Origin: JBBQRS01 sp038214535
GTDB taxonomy: Bacteria; Chloroflexota; Anaerolineae; CG2-30-64-16
Length of the DNA stretch: 64,000 nucleotides
NCBI GenBank assembly: GCA_038214535.1
Contig: JBBQRS010000007.1
Span: 1 to 64,000 of the forward strand
Direction: 5' to 3'
Positions 8,557 to 16,536 of this stretch are shown here, one piece after another; within the stretch, counting starts at the first letter, position 1; each line of letters begins with the position of its first letter. A program made the translations under genes and the position numbers. The notes under the pieces were generated by a model. The model had not been told where the DNA came from. It saw nothing but the letters and a program-made list of their open reading frames with translations, and did not search any database.

Positions 8557-9126
8557 ATGGCGCATTATGATGATAATGACGCGCTGCCGGTGACGCGCAT
8601 CACGGCCGGCGCGGTCGGCCAACCCGGCACGCGTATCTTCATCTTGCAGGCGCATTATGGCGAAGAGGTCGTTTCCTGGGTCGTCGAGAAGGCGCAGGTC
8701 ATCAGCCTCAGCCGGTCTATCCTGCAGTTGCTTGCCGGCGTGCATGAGGAGTTCCCCGAATTGCGCGCTCCGTTGGTGGCGTCTGAGCCGAGTTTGAGCC
8801 TGCGCGAACCGCTGATGCCCGAATTCCGGGTCGGCGGCATTGACCTCGATTATGACAGGCTACATGATCTGGTGGTCCTCACCCTGGTGGATGCCATGCC
8901 TCAGGACTTCGACAGCATTGATGAGGATCTTGATTTGTCTGAAGGCGTCGAGTTACTGATTTACACGACGCGCGGCCAGGCCCTGTTGTTGGCGCGCCAG
9001 GCCGAAGATGTTGTTTCCGCCGGGCGGCCGCTTTGCCCGATGTGCGGTGAGCCGATAGACGACTTCGGGCACTTTTGCCTACCTACTTCGGCGAGCAAAG
9101 CGCGCGGTAGTTTTCTTTTGCAATAA
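8557..9126 (+). CDS. DUF3090 (TIGR03847) family protein
   Basis: A 189-residue protein matching the DUF3090 family: N-terminal GTRIFILQAHYGEE with VVEKAQV, the segment FRVGGIDLDYD, and a C-terminal zinc-ribbon-like CPMCG...FGHFC. The function is unknown, but in Actinobacteria the family is encoded between the histidine phosphatase and a PI3-kinase-like protein, as here. The ATG at 8557 was chosen because a GGAGG lies upstream and family members start here; the frame could be extended upstream only through the preceding gene. Confidence 0.85.
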   Translation: MAHYDDNDALPVTRITAGAVGQPGTRIFILQAHYGEEVVSWVVEKAQVISLSRSILQLLAGVHEEFPELRAPLVASEPSLSLREPLMPEFRVGGIDLDYDRLHDLVVLTLVDAMPQDFDSIDEDLDLSEGVELLIYTTRGQALLLARQAEDVVSAGRPLCPMCGEPIDDFGHFCLPTSASKARGSFLLQ

Positions 9127-9162
9127 GAATCAATCCGAATATTCTCAGATCATCATGTCTTT

Positions 9163-9226
9163 CCTTCGTAGTGACGGCTTCAGCCGTTGTCGTGTCGCCC
9201 AACGGCTGAAGCCATCACTACGAAGG
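9163..9226. repeat. Palindromic repeat family B, copy 1
   Basis: Inverted repeat with 26-base arms (9163-9188 / 9201-9226, one mismatch), core GTAGTGACGGCTTCAGCCGT. Related copies lie at 28741-28801 and 57910-57975. Bases flanking this copy on both sides (CATGTC before, GCAGTTTTCGGATAGA after) recur at the 28.7-kb copy, so the mobile unit is longer than the palindrome. It interrupts the spacing between the DUF3090 and kinase-like genes. Confidence 0.9.
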
Positions 9227-9270
9227 AGGGCGAAGTGCAGTTTTCGGATAGACTCTAATTCTTACAACCG

Positions 9271-10020
9271 GTGACCATGACACTTCCTGAGTTCCCTCAA
9301 ATCGAAGCGTTGCTGAAGCTTCTGCGTGACGGCGAGATGACCCTCAAGGGGCTGTTGCCGTGGAGTTCCAATTATACCTTTTTGGGGCAGGTCGCCGATG
9401 ACGAGACCCGCGCGCCGGTGGTGTATAAGCCTGTGCGCGGGGAACGGCCCCTGTGGGATTTCCCGCGCGGCACGCTGGCGAAACGCGAAACGGCGGCTTA
9501 TCTCGTGAGCAAGGAGCTGGGTTGGAACCTGGTCCCGCCGACCGTTTTGCGCGACGGCCCGCATGGTGTCGGTTCGGTGCAATTGTTCGTGGAAGCCGAT
9601 CAGGACGATCATTTCTTCACGTTTCACGAGGAGCCGGGTTTTCGCCGGTCATTGCAAGCGCTGGCCCTTTTCGATGCCATCACCAACAACGCCGACCGGA
9701 AGGGCGGTCACTGTTTGCGCGTGGAAGATGGACAGGTCGTCGCGATTGACCAGGGGCTTTGCTTCAACGTCGAACCGAAACTCCGTACCGTCATCTGGGA
9801 CTTTGCGGGCGAGGAGATTCCTCCCGATCTGCTGCGTGACCTGCTGAGGCTCGAAGACGGCATAACCGATCCCGGCTTCGCACTGGCGCGCGAATTGCGC
9901 AGGCTACTTTCGACCAATGAGATCCGCGCCTTTCGGGCGCGGATTGCCGCCTTGACCGACGCCGGTTGTTTTCCCGATCCCCCGGAAGACCGCAGAGCCT
10001 ACCCCTGGCCTCCAGTTTGA
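9271..10020 (+). CDS. SCO1664-type PI3/PI4-kinase-like protein (TIGR03843)
   Basis: A 249-residue protein of the SCO1664 family, distantly related to phosphatidylinositol 3/4-kinases. Visible kinase-like motifs are the ATP-binding Lys in VVYKPVRGE, the catalytic-loop-like FDAITNNADRKGGH with Asp, Asn and Asp-Arg, and the metal Asp in VAIDQGLCF. The family always sits with the phosphatase and DUF3090 genes upstream. The start could be GTG 9271 or ATG 9277; neither has a strong ribosome site, and a repeat lies directly upstream. The substrate is unknown, and lipid or protein kinase activity is not demonstrated. Confidence 0.85.
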   Translation: MTMTLPEFPQIEALLKLLRDGEMTLKGLLPWSSNYTFLGQVADDETRAPVVYKPVRGERPLWDFPRGTLAKRETAAYLVSKELGWNLVPPTVLRDGPHGVGSVQLFVEADQDDHFFTFHEEPGFRRSLQALALFDAITNNADRKGGHCLRVEDGQVVAIDQGLCFNVEPKLRTVIWDFAGEEIPPDLLRDLLRLEDGITDPGFALARELRRLLSTNEIRAFRARIAALTDAGCFPDPPEDRRAYPWPPV

Positions 10021-10041
10021 TGCAATAAACTCACATCCTTC

Positions 10042-10070
10042 TTGCGAACTATTTTCAAGTATAGTACAAT
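10042..10070 (+). promoter_or_regulatory. Promoter of the C25 / cNMP / cyclase operon
   Basis: TTGCGA (10042-10047) and TACAAT (10065-10070) with a 17-base spacer, in an AT-rich gap. The leader would be about 78 bases before the ATG at 10155. Confidence 0.65.
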
Positions 10071-10154
10071 ATCATATGTCACTTAACGGCAGCTTATAGC
10101 CGCCGCTCTGGGTTGCTGTTTGAATTGCTATTTTGGACGGTCGGAGAAGAACAC

Positions 10155-13100
10155 ATGAAACCGAGCACATTGACCCGGCGCATTCTGCGCATCCGACCTC
10201 ATTGGGCGATCATTCTACCCATCATCTTGCTCCTCGCGCCGATGACGGTTGCGCCACAGGTCGTTGTCGCGGCCACGCCGATCACCGTAAACACCTTTGA
10301 AGATGCTGTTGCCAACGATGGTCGGTGTTCGCTGCGCGAAGCCGTCATCGCTGCAAACAGCAACGTTGCGTCGGGCGGTCTGGCGGGCGAGTGCCCGGCC
10401 GGGTCAGGCGCGGACACGATCCTCCTGCCGGCGGGCGAATACAGCCTGACGCGCAGCGCCGCCGACGCCGAAGATGCGAGCGCGACCGGGGATCTGGATA
10501 TCCGCGAAAGCGTCCTCATTCAGGGCGAGGGCAAAGTGAGCATCGCCGCGGGGCCGGGTTTCAACGACCGCCTCCTCGAGGCGATCACGGGCAACGTCAC
10601 CGTTAAAGATGTCACTATCCGCGGCGGCAACGCCTCGCTGGACGGCGGCGGCATTTCGAATCGCGCGATGTTGACGCTTGACGGCGTTACCCTGACGGGG
10701 AATCGGACAACCGGTCAGGGCGGCGGGTTATTCAATCGCGGCGTCGCCCTGTTGACCAACGTGACGGTGAGCGGCAACTTCGCCAATGGGTCGGGCGGCG
10801 GCATTGCGAACGGGGCCGGCTCGGCCAAGTCGAATAATGTCACGGTGACGGCGAACACCGCCGACGCCGATCAGGATGGGGTGGGCGACGGCGGCGGCAT
10901 TGCGATCCTCCAGGGTGTGTTTGGGGTAGGCAACAGCATCGTCGGCGGGAACCTTGATGCCAGCCTCGTCACGCGCCATCCCGATTGCAGCGGCGTGCTG
11001 GCCTCTCAAGGCTATAACCTCATCGCGGACCCCTCCGGCTGCACGCTTGGCGGTCGTCTGGCGGGAAACATCCTGGGGCAGGACCCCGCGCTCGGTCCCT
11101 TGCAGGATAACGGCGGCCCCACGGCCACCCACGCGCCGGCTGCGCACAGCCCCGCGCTCGATGCGGCCAATCCCCTGACCCCCGGTAGCGGCGGGCTGGC
11201 GTGCGCCGCAGTAGATCAGCACGGTCTGGCGCGACCGGTGGGCCCGCGCTGCGACATGGGCGCGTTCGAAGGGCTTAATGACGTGCAGAGCGGCCCGGTC
11301 TATCAGGTGATTGCGACCGTCGGCGTGAATGATGACGTGGATGATGGCGTGTGCAGCAACACGCACTGCTCGCTGCGCGAGGCCATCGTGGCAGCCAACG
11401 GCCGTCTCAACGACGCCGCGCCCGACGCGATCCACTTTAACATGGTCAACCCTGCCGGGGGGCAAGCGACGATTCAGGTCGGGTCGCCCTTGCCTGCCAT
11501 CACCGATCCCGTGGTCATTGACGGCTCGACCCAGCCGGGCGGCGCGCTGGTCTTGAACGGCGCAAATGCCGGAGCCGAGGTGGCTGGCCTGGTCATTCAA
11601 GGCGGCGCGGGGTCTGCGCTGGTGAGCGCCGCCGATGTCGGGGCGGGTTCCACGCTGCGCGGCCTGGTCATCACCGGATTCGGCGGCCACGGCGTCGTTG
11701 TGAACGGCTCGGACGGCAACCTGATTGAATCCAACACGATCACCGGCAACGGCGGCGACGGCGTGCGCGTGTTGGCGGGCGTCGCCAACAGCGTGCTGAC
11801 CAACGCGATCTACGATAACGGCGGGCTGGGGATTGACCTGGGCGGCAATGGCCCCACGCCAAACGACACGGGCGACCCCGACGAGGGCGCGAACACCCTG
11901 TACAACGCGCCCTATCTGAGCCGTGCGGTTCCCGGCGCGGGTGAGGTCACGGTGGCGGGCCGGTATAACGGTCATTCGAATACTGTCGTAAACATCCAGT
12001 TCTTTGGCAATGCGACGTGCGACCCCGGCGGCGCGGGCGAGGGGCAGACCTACCTCGGTCAGATCTCCGTCACGACGGACGCGACCGGCGATGCGACGTT
12101 CCTGCCGCCGCTGGCCGCCGCGGCCACGGATGGTTTCATCACGGCCACGGCGACGGGGCCTGCGGGCGACACCTCCGAATTCTCCAATTGCGCGCGCATC
12201 GGCCCGGCAAACGATTCCTGGCCGACAGCCTTGAATCTGAACCTGACCGGCGATCCGCTGGCGGCGACCTATCAGCAGTATCTCGATCAGCCGGGCCAGT
12301 CGCGCTGGTATCGCTTTGCGGTGCAGCCGGAGAGCCGGCTGGTGGTCACGTTGACCGACCTGCCCGCGAACTACGACCTGACGGTGTACCGCGATATCGC
12401 GGCGGCGTTCAAGGACGTCACGTCGCAGGCCGACCTGGTGCAACTGGGCGCAGAGTTCGCGCCGGATGCGTTCTCACCGGACGCGTTCAGCCCGGACGCG
12501 TTCTCGCCGGACGCGTTTTCACCGGACGCGTTCTCGCCCGATGCGTTCAGCCCGGACGCGTTCTCACCGGACGCGTTCAGTCCCGATGCCTTCTCGCCGG
12601 ACGCGTTTTCCCCGGATGCGTTCTCACCCGACGCGTTCAGCCCGGATGCCTTCTCGCCCGATGCGTTCAGCCCGGACGCCTTCTCGCCTGACGCATTCAG
12701 CCCGGATGCCTTCTCGCCTGACGCATTCAGCCCCGATGCCTTCTCGAGCGCGCAGATGCGCAGCCTGATCGCGGTGTCGGCGTTCAGTGGGACGGCCGGC
12801 GAAGGCATCTCGCTGAATACGCACCTCAACACGGGCGAATACTACGTGCGGGTGCGCGGGCGGAGCGGCGCGTTTGATCCGAATGCGCCGTTTACCCTGG
12901 GCGTCGCCCTGTTGACCGGTGTCTGCCGTGACGTTGCGCCGGTTGCCGTGCCCTCCTCCACGACGCCCGTCGCGGGCGGCTATCGCACCATCGTGCTGAC
13001 CGACCCCGGCCGGCTCGAAGGCGATGCCGCCGCGCAGGCCGCGCTGCAAGCGCGCCTTGCGGAGTTCATCGCTCGGCCCGAAGTGCAGGGCGTCGTGGTA

Positions 13101-16100
13101 GACGTGAGCAGCGATGCACTCGTCGCGGCGGCCAACGCGCAGGCCGACCTGTATACCGCGTGTCCTTACGCGAAGAATCAGGTTGCCGAAGCCGTGCGCG
13201 AGATTGTGGACGCGTATCGCGACGTCAACCCATTGGAATACGTGGTGATCGTCGGCGGCGATGATGTGATCCCGTTCTTCCGCCATCCCGACCAGGCGCT
13301 TCTGGCGGGCGAGGTGAACTACGCGCCGCCGGTGCTGGATAACACGACGTCACAGGCGAGCCTGCGCCAGAACTACGTGTTGAGCCAGGATGATTACGGC
13401 GCGGCGCTGGAAATCGCCGTCAAAGATGATGCGTTCCCTGCGCCGGGGCTGGCCGTGGGCCGGCTGGTAGAGACGGCGGGCGAGGCGAGCGGGATGCTGG
13501 CGGCATACCTGGCGACACCGGATGGCGTGGTCTCCGCGCCGCAGCGCACGCTGGTTACGGGTTATGACTTCCTGGAAGATGCGGCGCGGGCCGTGCAGAC
13601 CGAGTTCGAGGCGGCGACCGGTTTCCCGGCGGATACGCTGATCACGCCGCGAGACGCCTCACCGTTAGATCCCGCATCCTGGACGGCCCAGGACTTGAGC
13701 GCTGCGCTGTTGGGCCAGCGAAATGACCTGGTCTTCCTGGCCGGTCACTTCTCCGCTTCCAGCGCGCTGGCCGCCGACTACGCGACGCGCTTGCGAACCT
13801 CCGATCTTCTGGCCGCGCCGGTGGATCTGAGCAACACAATCGTCTTCAGTGCCGGGTGTCATTCGGGCTACAACATCGTCAACGCGCACGGCGTCCCCGG
13901 CGTCACGCAAGAGCCGGATTGGGCGCAGGCGTTTGCCCGTAAGGGGGCCACCCTGATCGCGGGGACGGGCTATCAGTATGGCGATACGGACTTCCTGAAA
14001 TACAGCGAGGAGTTGTACTACCAGTTCAGTCGTAAGCTGCGCACCGGCGCCGGCCCGGTTGCCGTGGGCAAGGCGCTGACTGCGGCGAAGCAGGCCTATC
14101 TGGCGAGCATGCCACAGTTGCGGGGCATTGACGAGAAGGCGCTGCTCGAAGCAACGCTCTTCGGCCTGCCGATGCTTAGCATCAACTTGCCCGGCGAGCG
14201 CCTGCCCGCCGGCGGCGAGCCGCCGATCATCGGCGGCCTCAACGGTTATGCGACAAACCCCGGCGCGACGTTGGGACTGGCCTACAGCGACGTGGCGCTC
14301 ACGCCGACCCTGACGCAACAGACGGTGCAACTGACGAACGTCCAGGACGGCGGGCTGGTCACTGCGACTTACCTCACCGGCTCCGACGGCGTCGCGGGCG
14401 GCCCTGCCGAACCGGTTCTACCGCTGGAGGTCTACAACGTCAGCGTCCCGAATACGGTCTTGCGCGGCGTCGGCTTCCGCGGCGGCGCATATACGGATCT
14501 GGCGAACATCCTGCCGCTGGTGGGCGCGGCGACCACCGAAGTGCGCGGGGTTCATGCGCCCTTCCCGATAGACATCTTCTACCCGGTGCGGCTGGCGAAC
14601 CTGAATTATTTCGACGCCCTGACGAATCCGGTTGATGGTGAAACGCGCGTGATGCTGACGCCGGCGCAGTTCAAATCGTCCGTGCCCGGTTCACCGACTG
14701 GCACGCTACGGCGCTACGACCGGGTAGACATGCGGCTGTTCTACAGCGGCAACGTCTCGGTCTATGGCGGCGGCAGCCAACCCGCGCTGGCGGGCGCGCC
14801 CGCGATTGTGAGCGTGACGTCGGACGTGAGCGACACACAGGCACAGATCGTGGTGCGCGCTGCGGGCAACCCGGCGGCCGGCATCCAGGGGGTCTGGGTC
14901 ACGTACACGGCGACCGAAGGCCCCTTCGCCGGAGCCTGGCAATCGCTGGACTTGACGCAAAGCCCGACCGATTCGTCGGTTTGGAACGGCGTGCTGGAAC
15001 TGGGCGCGACGCCCGCGGATGCCGTGCGTTTCATCGTCCAGGCCGTGAACGGCGTTGGGCTGGTCACGCTGGACGCCAATCTGGGCGCATATTACGTGCC
15101 GGGGCGCGCCGATCAGCCGACGGAGCCGACGACCATCACGGTGGAGACGCCCGTCTCGACCGGTCTCTACGGCTCTCAGGTGGGGGTCAGCGCGGCGCTG
15201 GCCGCCGGTGGGACGCCGCTGTCCGGTTTGCCGGTGACGTTCCGGCTCGGCCCACAGAGCCGGCTGGCGTTTACCGACGGCGCCGGGCGCGCCACCGCGA
15301 CGCTGTCGTTGCTGGGCATTCCGGGGTCGAATGCGTTGCGGGCTTCCTTCGGAGGAACTGCACTGTACATCGCGTCGTCGTCAACCGCGCCGTTCGACAT
15401 CCAAAAGCAACCAACGGCCCTGACGCTCGACCTCTCTGCCGGTAACCCGCCGGTCACGGCGACGTTGACGGATGGGACGGGCCGGCGGATGGGCGAAAAG
15501 ACGGTCTTCTTCGTGATTACGGGTGCGGGGGGCAGTTACGCCGCGGCGGAGATCACCGACTATGCCGGTCGGGCTTTCTTGACGAGCGCGCCGCTGCCGC
15601 CGGGCGACTACACCGTGACCGCGTATTTCAGCGGCGTGGTTCCGTTGCCGTCGGCCACCCTGATGTTGACGGACGAGCGTTATGAACCCTCGACCGCGAG
15701 CGCGAGCTTCACGATTGCCGCAAACGCCGGGCCGTTGTGCGACGCTGCATACGCGGTTCCGGGCTACCTGTGGTCTCCCGATAAGCAACTCCATGCGATC
15801 ACTGTCATGGGCATCACATACCCGGACGGCGATCCTGTCACAATAACAATCACCGGCATCCGTCAGGATGAGCCGGTCGGACGCGGCAAACTCAGCCCCG
15901 ACGGGCAGGGCGTGGGAACCTCGATGGCCGAGGTTCGTTCGGAGCGCAACGGCAAGGGCGACGGTCGCGTCTATCACATCTACTTCGCGGCGACGGATAC
16001 CGCGGGCGCTGCGTGCAACGGCGAGGTTCGCGTGGGCGTGACGCACGATCAGGGCGGTTCACTGGATGCCATTGACGGCGGCCCGATCTATGATTCGACG

Positions 16101-16112
16101 ATTCCCGATTGA
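10155..16112 (+). CDS. Secreted C25 (gingipain-like) protein with CSLREA and PDAFS repeats
   Basis: A 1985-residue exported protein. A signal peptide (hydrophobic core about residues 17-35, likely cut near 41) precedes two CSLREA modules (residues 58 and 405) with beta-helix-like GG/N-rich repeats. A PPC-type beta-sandwich follows at about 700-765, then 19 perfect PDAFS repeats at 770-864, then a C25-like peptidase domain. The candidate catalytic dyad is His1198 (LAGHFS) and Cys1235 (SAGCHSG), spaced as in gingipains. The C-terminus has Ig-like sandwiches and a final domain with PDGDPVTITITGI, seen in many extracellular bacterial proteins. No sortase or Por-type sorting signal is evident. The ATG at 10155 has GGAGAA upstream; a 14-residue upstream extension would disrupt the signal peptide. 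Probably co-transcribed with the two downstream genes. Confidence 0.85.
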   Translation: MKPSTLTRRILRIRPHWAIILPIILLLAPMTVAPQVVVAATPITVNTFEDAVANDGRCSLREAVIAANSNVASGGLAGECPAGSGADTILLPAGEYSLTRSAADAEDASATGDLDIRESVLIQGEGKVSIAAGPGFNDRLLEAITGNVTVKDVTIRGGNASLDGGGISNRAMLTLDGVTLTGNRTTGQGGGLFNRGVALLTNVTVSGNFANGSGGGIANGAGSAKSNNVTVTANTADADQDGVGDGGGIAILQGVFGVGNSIVGGNLDASLVTRHPDCSGVLASQGYNLIADPSGCTLGGRLAGNILGQDPALGPLQDNGGPTATHAPAAHSPALDAANPLTPGSGGLACAAVDQHGLARPVGPRCDMGAFEGLNDVQSGPVYQVIATVGVNDDVDDGVCSNTHCSLREAIVAANGRLNDAAPDAIHFNMVNPAGGQATIQVGSPLPAITDPVVIDGSTQPGGALVLNGANAGAEVAGLVIQGGAGSALVSAADVGAGSTLRGLVITGFGGHGVVVNGSDGNLIESNTITGNGGDGVRVLAGVANSVLTNAIYDNGGLGIDLGGNGPTPNDTGDPDEGANTLYNAPYLSRAVPGAGEVTVAGRYNGHSNTVVNIQFFGNATCDPGGAGEGQTYLGQISVTTDATGDATFLPPLAAAATDGFITATATGPAGDTSEFSNCARIGPANDSWPTALNLNLTGDPLAATYQQYLDQPGQSRWYRFAVQPESRLVVTLTDLPANYDLTVYRDIAAAFKDVTSQADLVQLGAEFAPDAFSPDAFSPDAFSPDAFSPDAFSPDAFSPDAFSPDAFSPDAFSPDAFSPDAFSPDAFSPDAFSPDAFSPDAFSPDAFSPDAFSPDAFSPDAFSSAQMRSLIAVSAFSGTAGEGISLNTHLNTGEYYVRVRGRSGAFDPNAPFTLGVALLTGVCRDVAPVAVPSSTTPVAGGYRTIVLTDPGRLEGDAAAQAALQARLAEFIARPEVQGVVVDVSSDALVAAANAQADLYTACPYAKNQVAEAVREIVDAYRDVNPLEYVVIVGGDDVIPFFRHPDQALLAGEVNYAPPVLDNTTSQASLRQNYVLSQDDYGAALEIAVKDDAFPAPGLAVGRLVETAGEASGMLAAYLATPDGVVSAPQRTLVTGYDFLEDAARAVQTEFEAATGFPADTLITPRDASPLDPASWTAQDLSAALLGQRNDLVFLAGHFSASSALAADYATRLRTSDLLAAPVDLSNTIVFSAGCHSGYNIVNAHGVPGVTQEPDWAQAFARKGATLIAGTGYQYGDTDFLKYSEELYYQFSRKLRTGAGPVAVGKALTAAKQAYLASMPQLRGIDEKALLEATLFGLPMLSINLPGERLPAGGEPPIIGGLNGYATNPGATLGLAYSDVALTPTLTQQTVQLTNVQDGGLVTATYLTGSDGVAGGPAEPVLPLEVYNVSVPNTVLRGVGFRGGAYTDLANILPLVGAATTEVRGVHAPFPIDIFYPVRLANLNYFDALTNPVDGETRVMLTPAQFKSSVPGSPTGTLRRYDRVDMRLFYSGNVSVYGGGSQPALAGAPAIVSVTSDVSDTQAQIVVRAAGNPAAGIQGVWVTYTATEGPFAGAWQSLDLTQSPTDSSVWNGVLELGATPADAVRFIVQAVNGVGLVTLDANLGAYYVPGRADQPTEPTTITVETPVSTGLYGSQVGVSAALAAGGTPLSGLPVTFRLGPQSRLAFTDGAGRATATLSLLGIPGSNALRASFGGTALYIASSSTAPFDIQKQPTALTLDLSAGNPPVTATLTDGTGRRMGEKTVFFVITGAGGSYAAAEITDYAGRAFLTSAPLPPGDYTVTAYFSGVVPLPSATLMLTDERYEPSTASASFTIAANAGPLCDAAYAVPGYLWSPDKQLHAITVMGITYPDGDPVTITITGIRQDEPVGRGKLSPDGQGVGTSMAEVRSERNGKGDGRVYHIYFAATDTAGAACNGEVRVGVTHDQGGSLDAIDGGPIYDSTIPD
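12462..12746 (+). repeat. 19 tandem 15-bp units encoding PDAFS
   Basis: Nineteen consecutive units each encode Pro-Asp-Ala-Phe-Ser without a single amino-acid change. Third positions vary (GAT/GAC, GCG/GCC/GCA) and serine is encoded by TCN in 12 units and AGY in 7. In the last eight units AGC and TCG alternate, giving a 30-bp super-period. Confidence 0.97.
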
Positions 16113-16150
16113 TTCACAGCACCCACACACAATTCACGGAGACGCGCACC

Positions 16151-16513
16151 ATGCACAGTAATCTGGAGTTATTTCGCAACGAGAGGAATCTCGAAGTTTT
16201 CAAGGCCGGTGAGGTCATCTTCCGCCAGGGCGATGAAGGCGACTGTATGTACGTTTTGTTGGATGGAGAGGTGGACATCTACGCGCAAGGCAAACATATC
16301 AACACCTTGCGCGCCGGCGAGATCTTCGGTGAGATGGCCCTGATTGACGACCAACCGCGCAGCGGATCGGCCATTGCCAACACCGATTGTCGCGTGGCTG
16401 AGGTTGACCGCAGGCGATTCACGTTCCTGGTGCAACAGACCCCCTTCTTCTCTCTCGAAGTCATGCACGTGATGGCGGAACGCTTGCGCGGCTTCCTTCA
16501 ACCGCAGGCCTGA
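16151..16513 (+). CDS. Single-domain cyclic nucleotide-binding protein
   Basis: A 120-residue protein that is essentially one cNMP-binding beta-barrel: FKAGEVIFRQGDEGDCMYVL, then the phosphate-binding cassette FGEMALIDDQPRSGSA with the expected Glu and Arg. No DNA-binding domain follows, so it is not a CRP-type regulator; it could act as a free sensor subunit. It lies 38 bases after the C25 gene and 23 bases before the cyclase-like gene, which suggests it senses the cyclase product. The ATG at 16151 has GGAG upstream; a TTG at 16109 would extend it into the previous gene. Confidence 0.88.
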   Translation: MHSNLELFRNERNLEVFKAGEVIFRQGDEGDCMYVLLDGEVDIYAQGKHINTLRAGEIFGEMALIDDQPRSGSAIANTDCRVAEVDRRRFTFLVQQTPFFSLEVMHVMAERLRGFLQPQA

Positions 16514-16536
16514 CCGCCAGGGTCGGGCGCTCCCCC

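Noticed and set aside
9163..9226. Dispersed palindromes as CRISPR remnants or as ordinary terminators
   Set aside because: They are single, widely separated and lack spacers; none has a T-run, so they are listed as repeats, with a terminator role left open.
10728..12443. 571-codon open frame on the minus strand inside the C25 gene
   Set aside because: Arg/His/Val/Gly-rich translation without family motifs, no ribosome site, and fully antisense to a gene with clear domains; typical shadow frame in high-GC DNA.
12462..12746. CRISPR array
   Set aside because: Units are contiguous 15-mers in a reading frame with no spacers.
12371..12832. Antisense frame with ASGEN/ASGLN-type repeats opposite the PDAFS array
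   Set aside because: The repeat in this frame is the automatic consequence of the 15-bp period; residues vary between units (Lys/Asn, Glu/Leu) while the sense strand is invariant.
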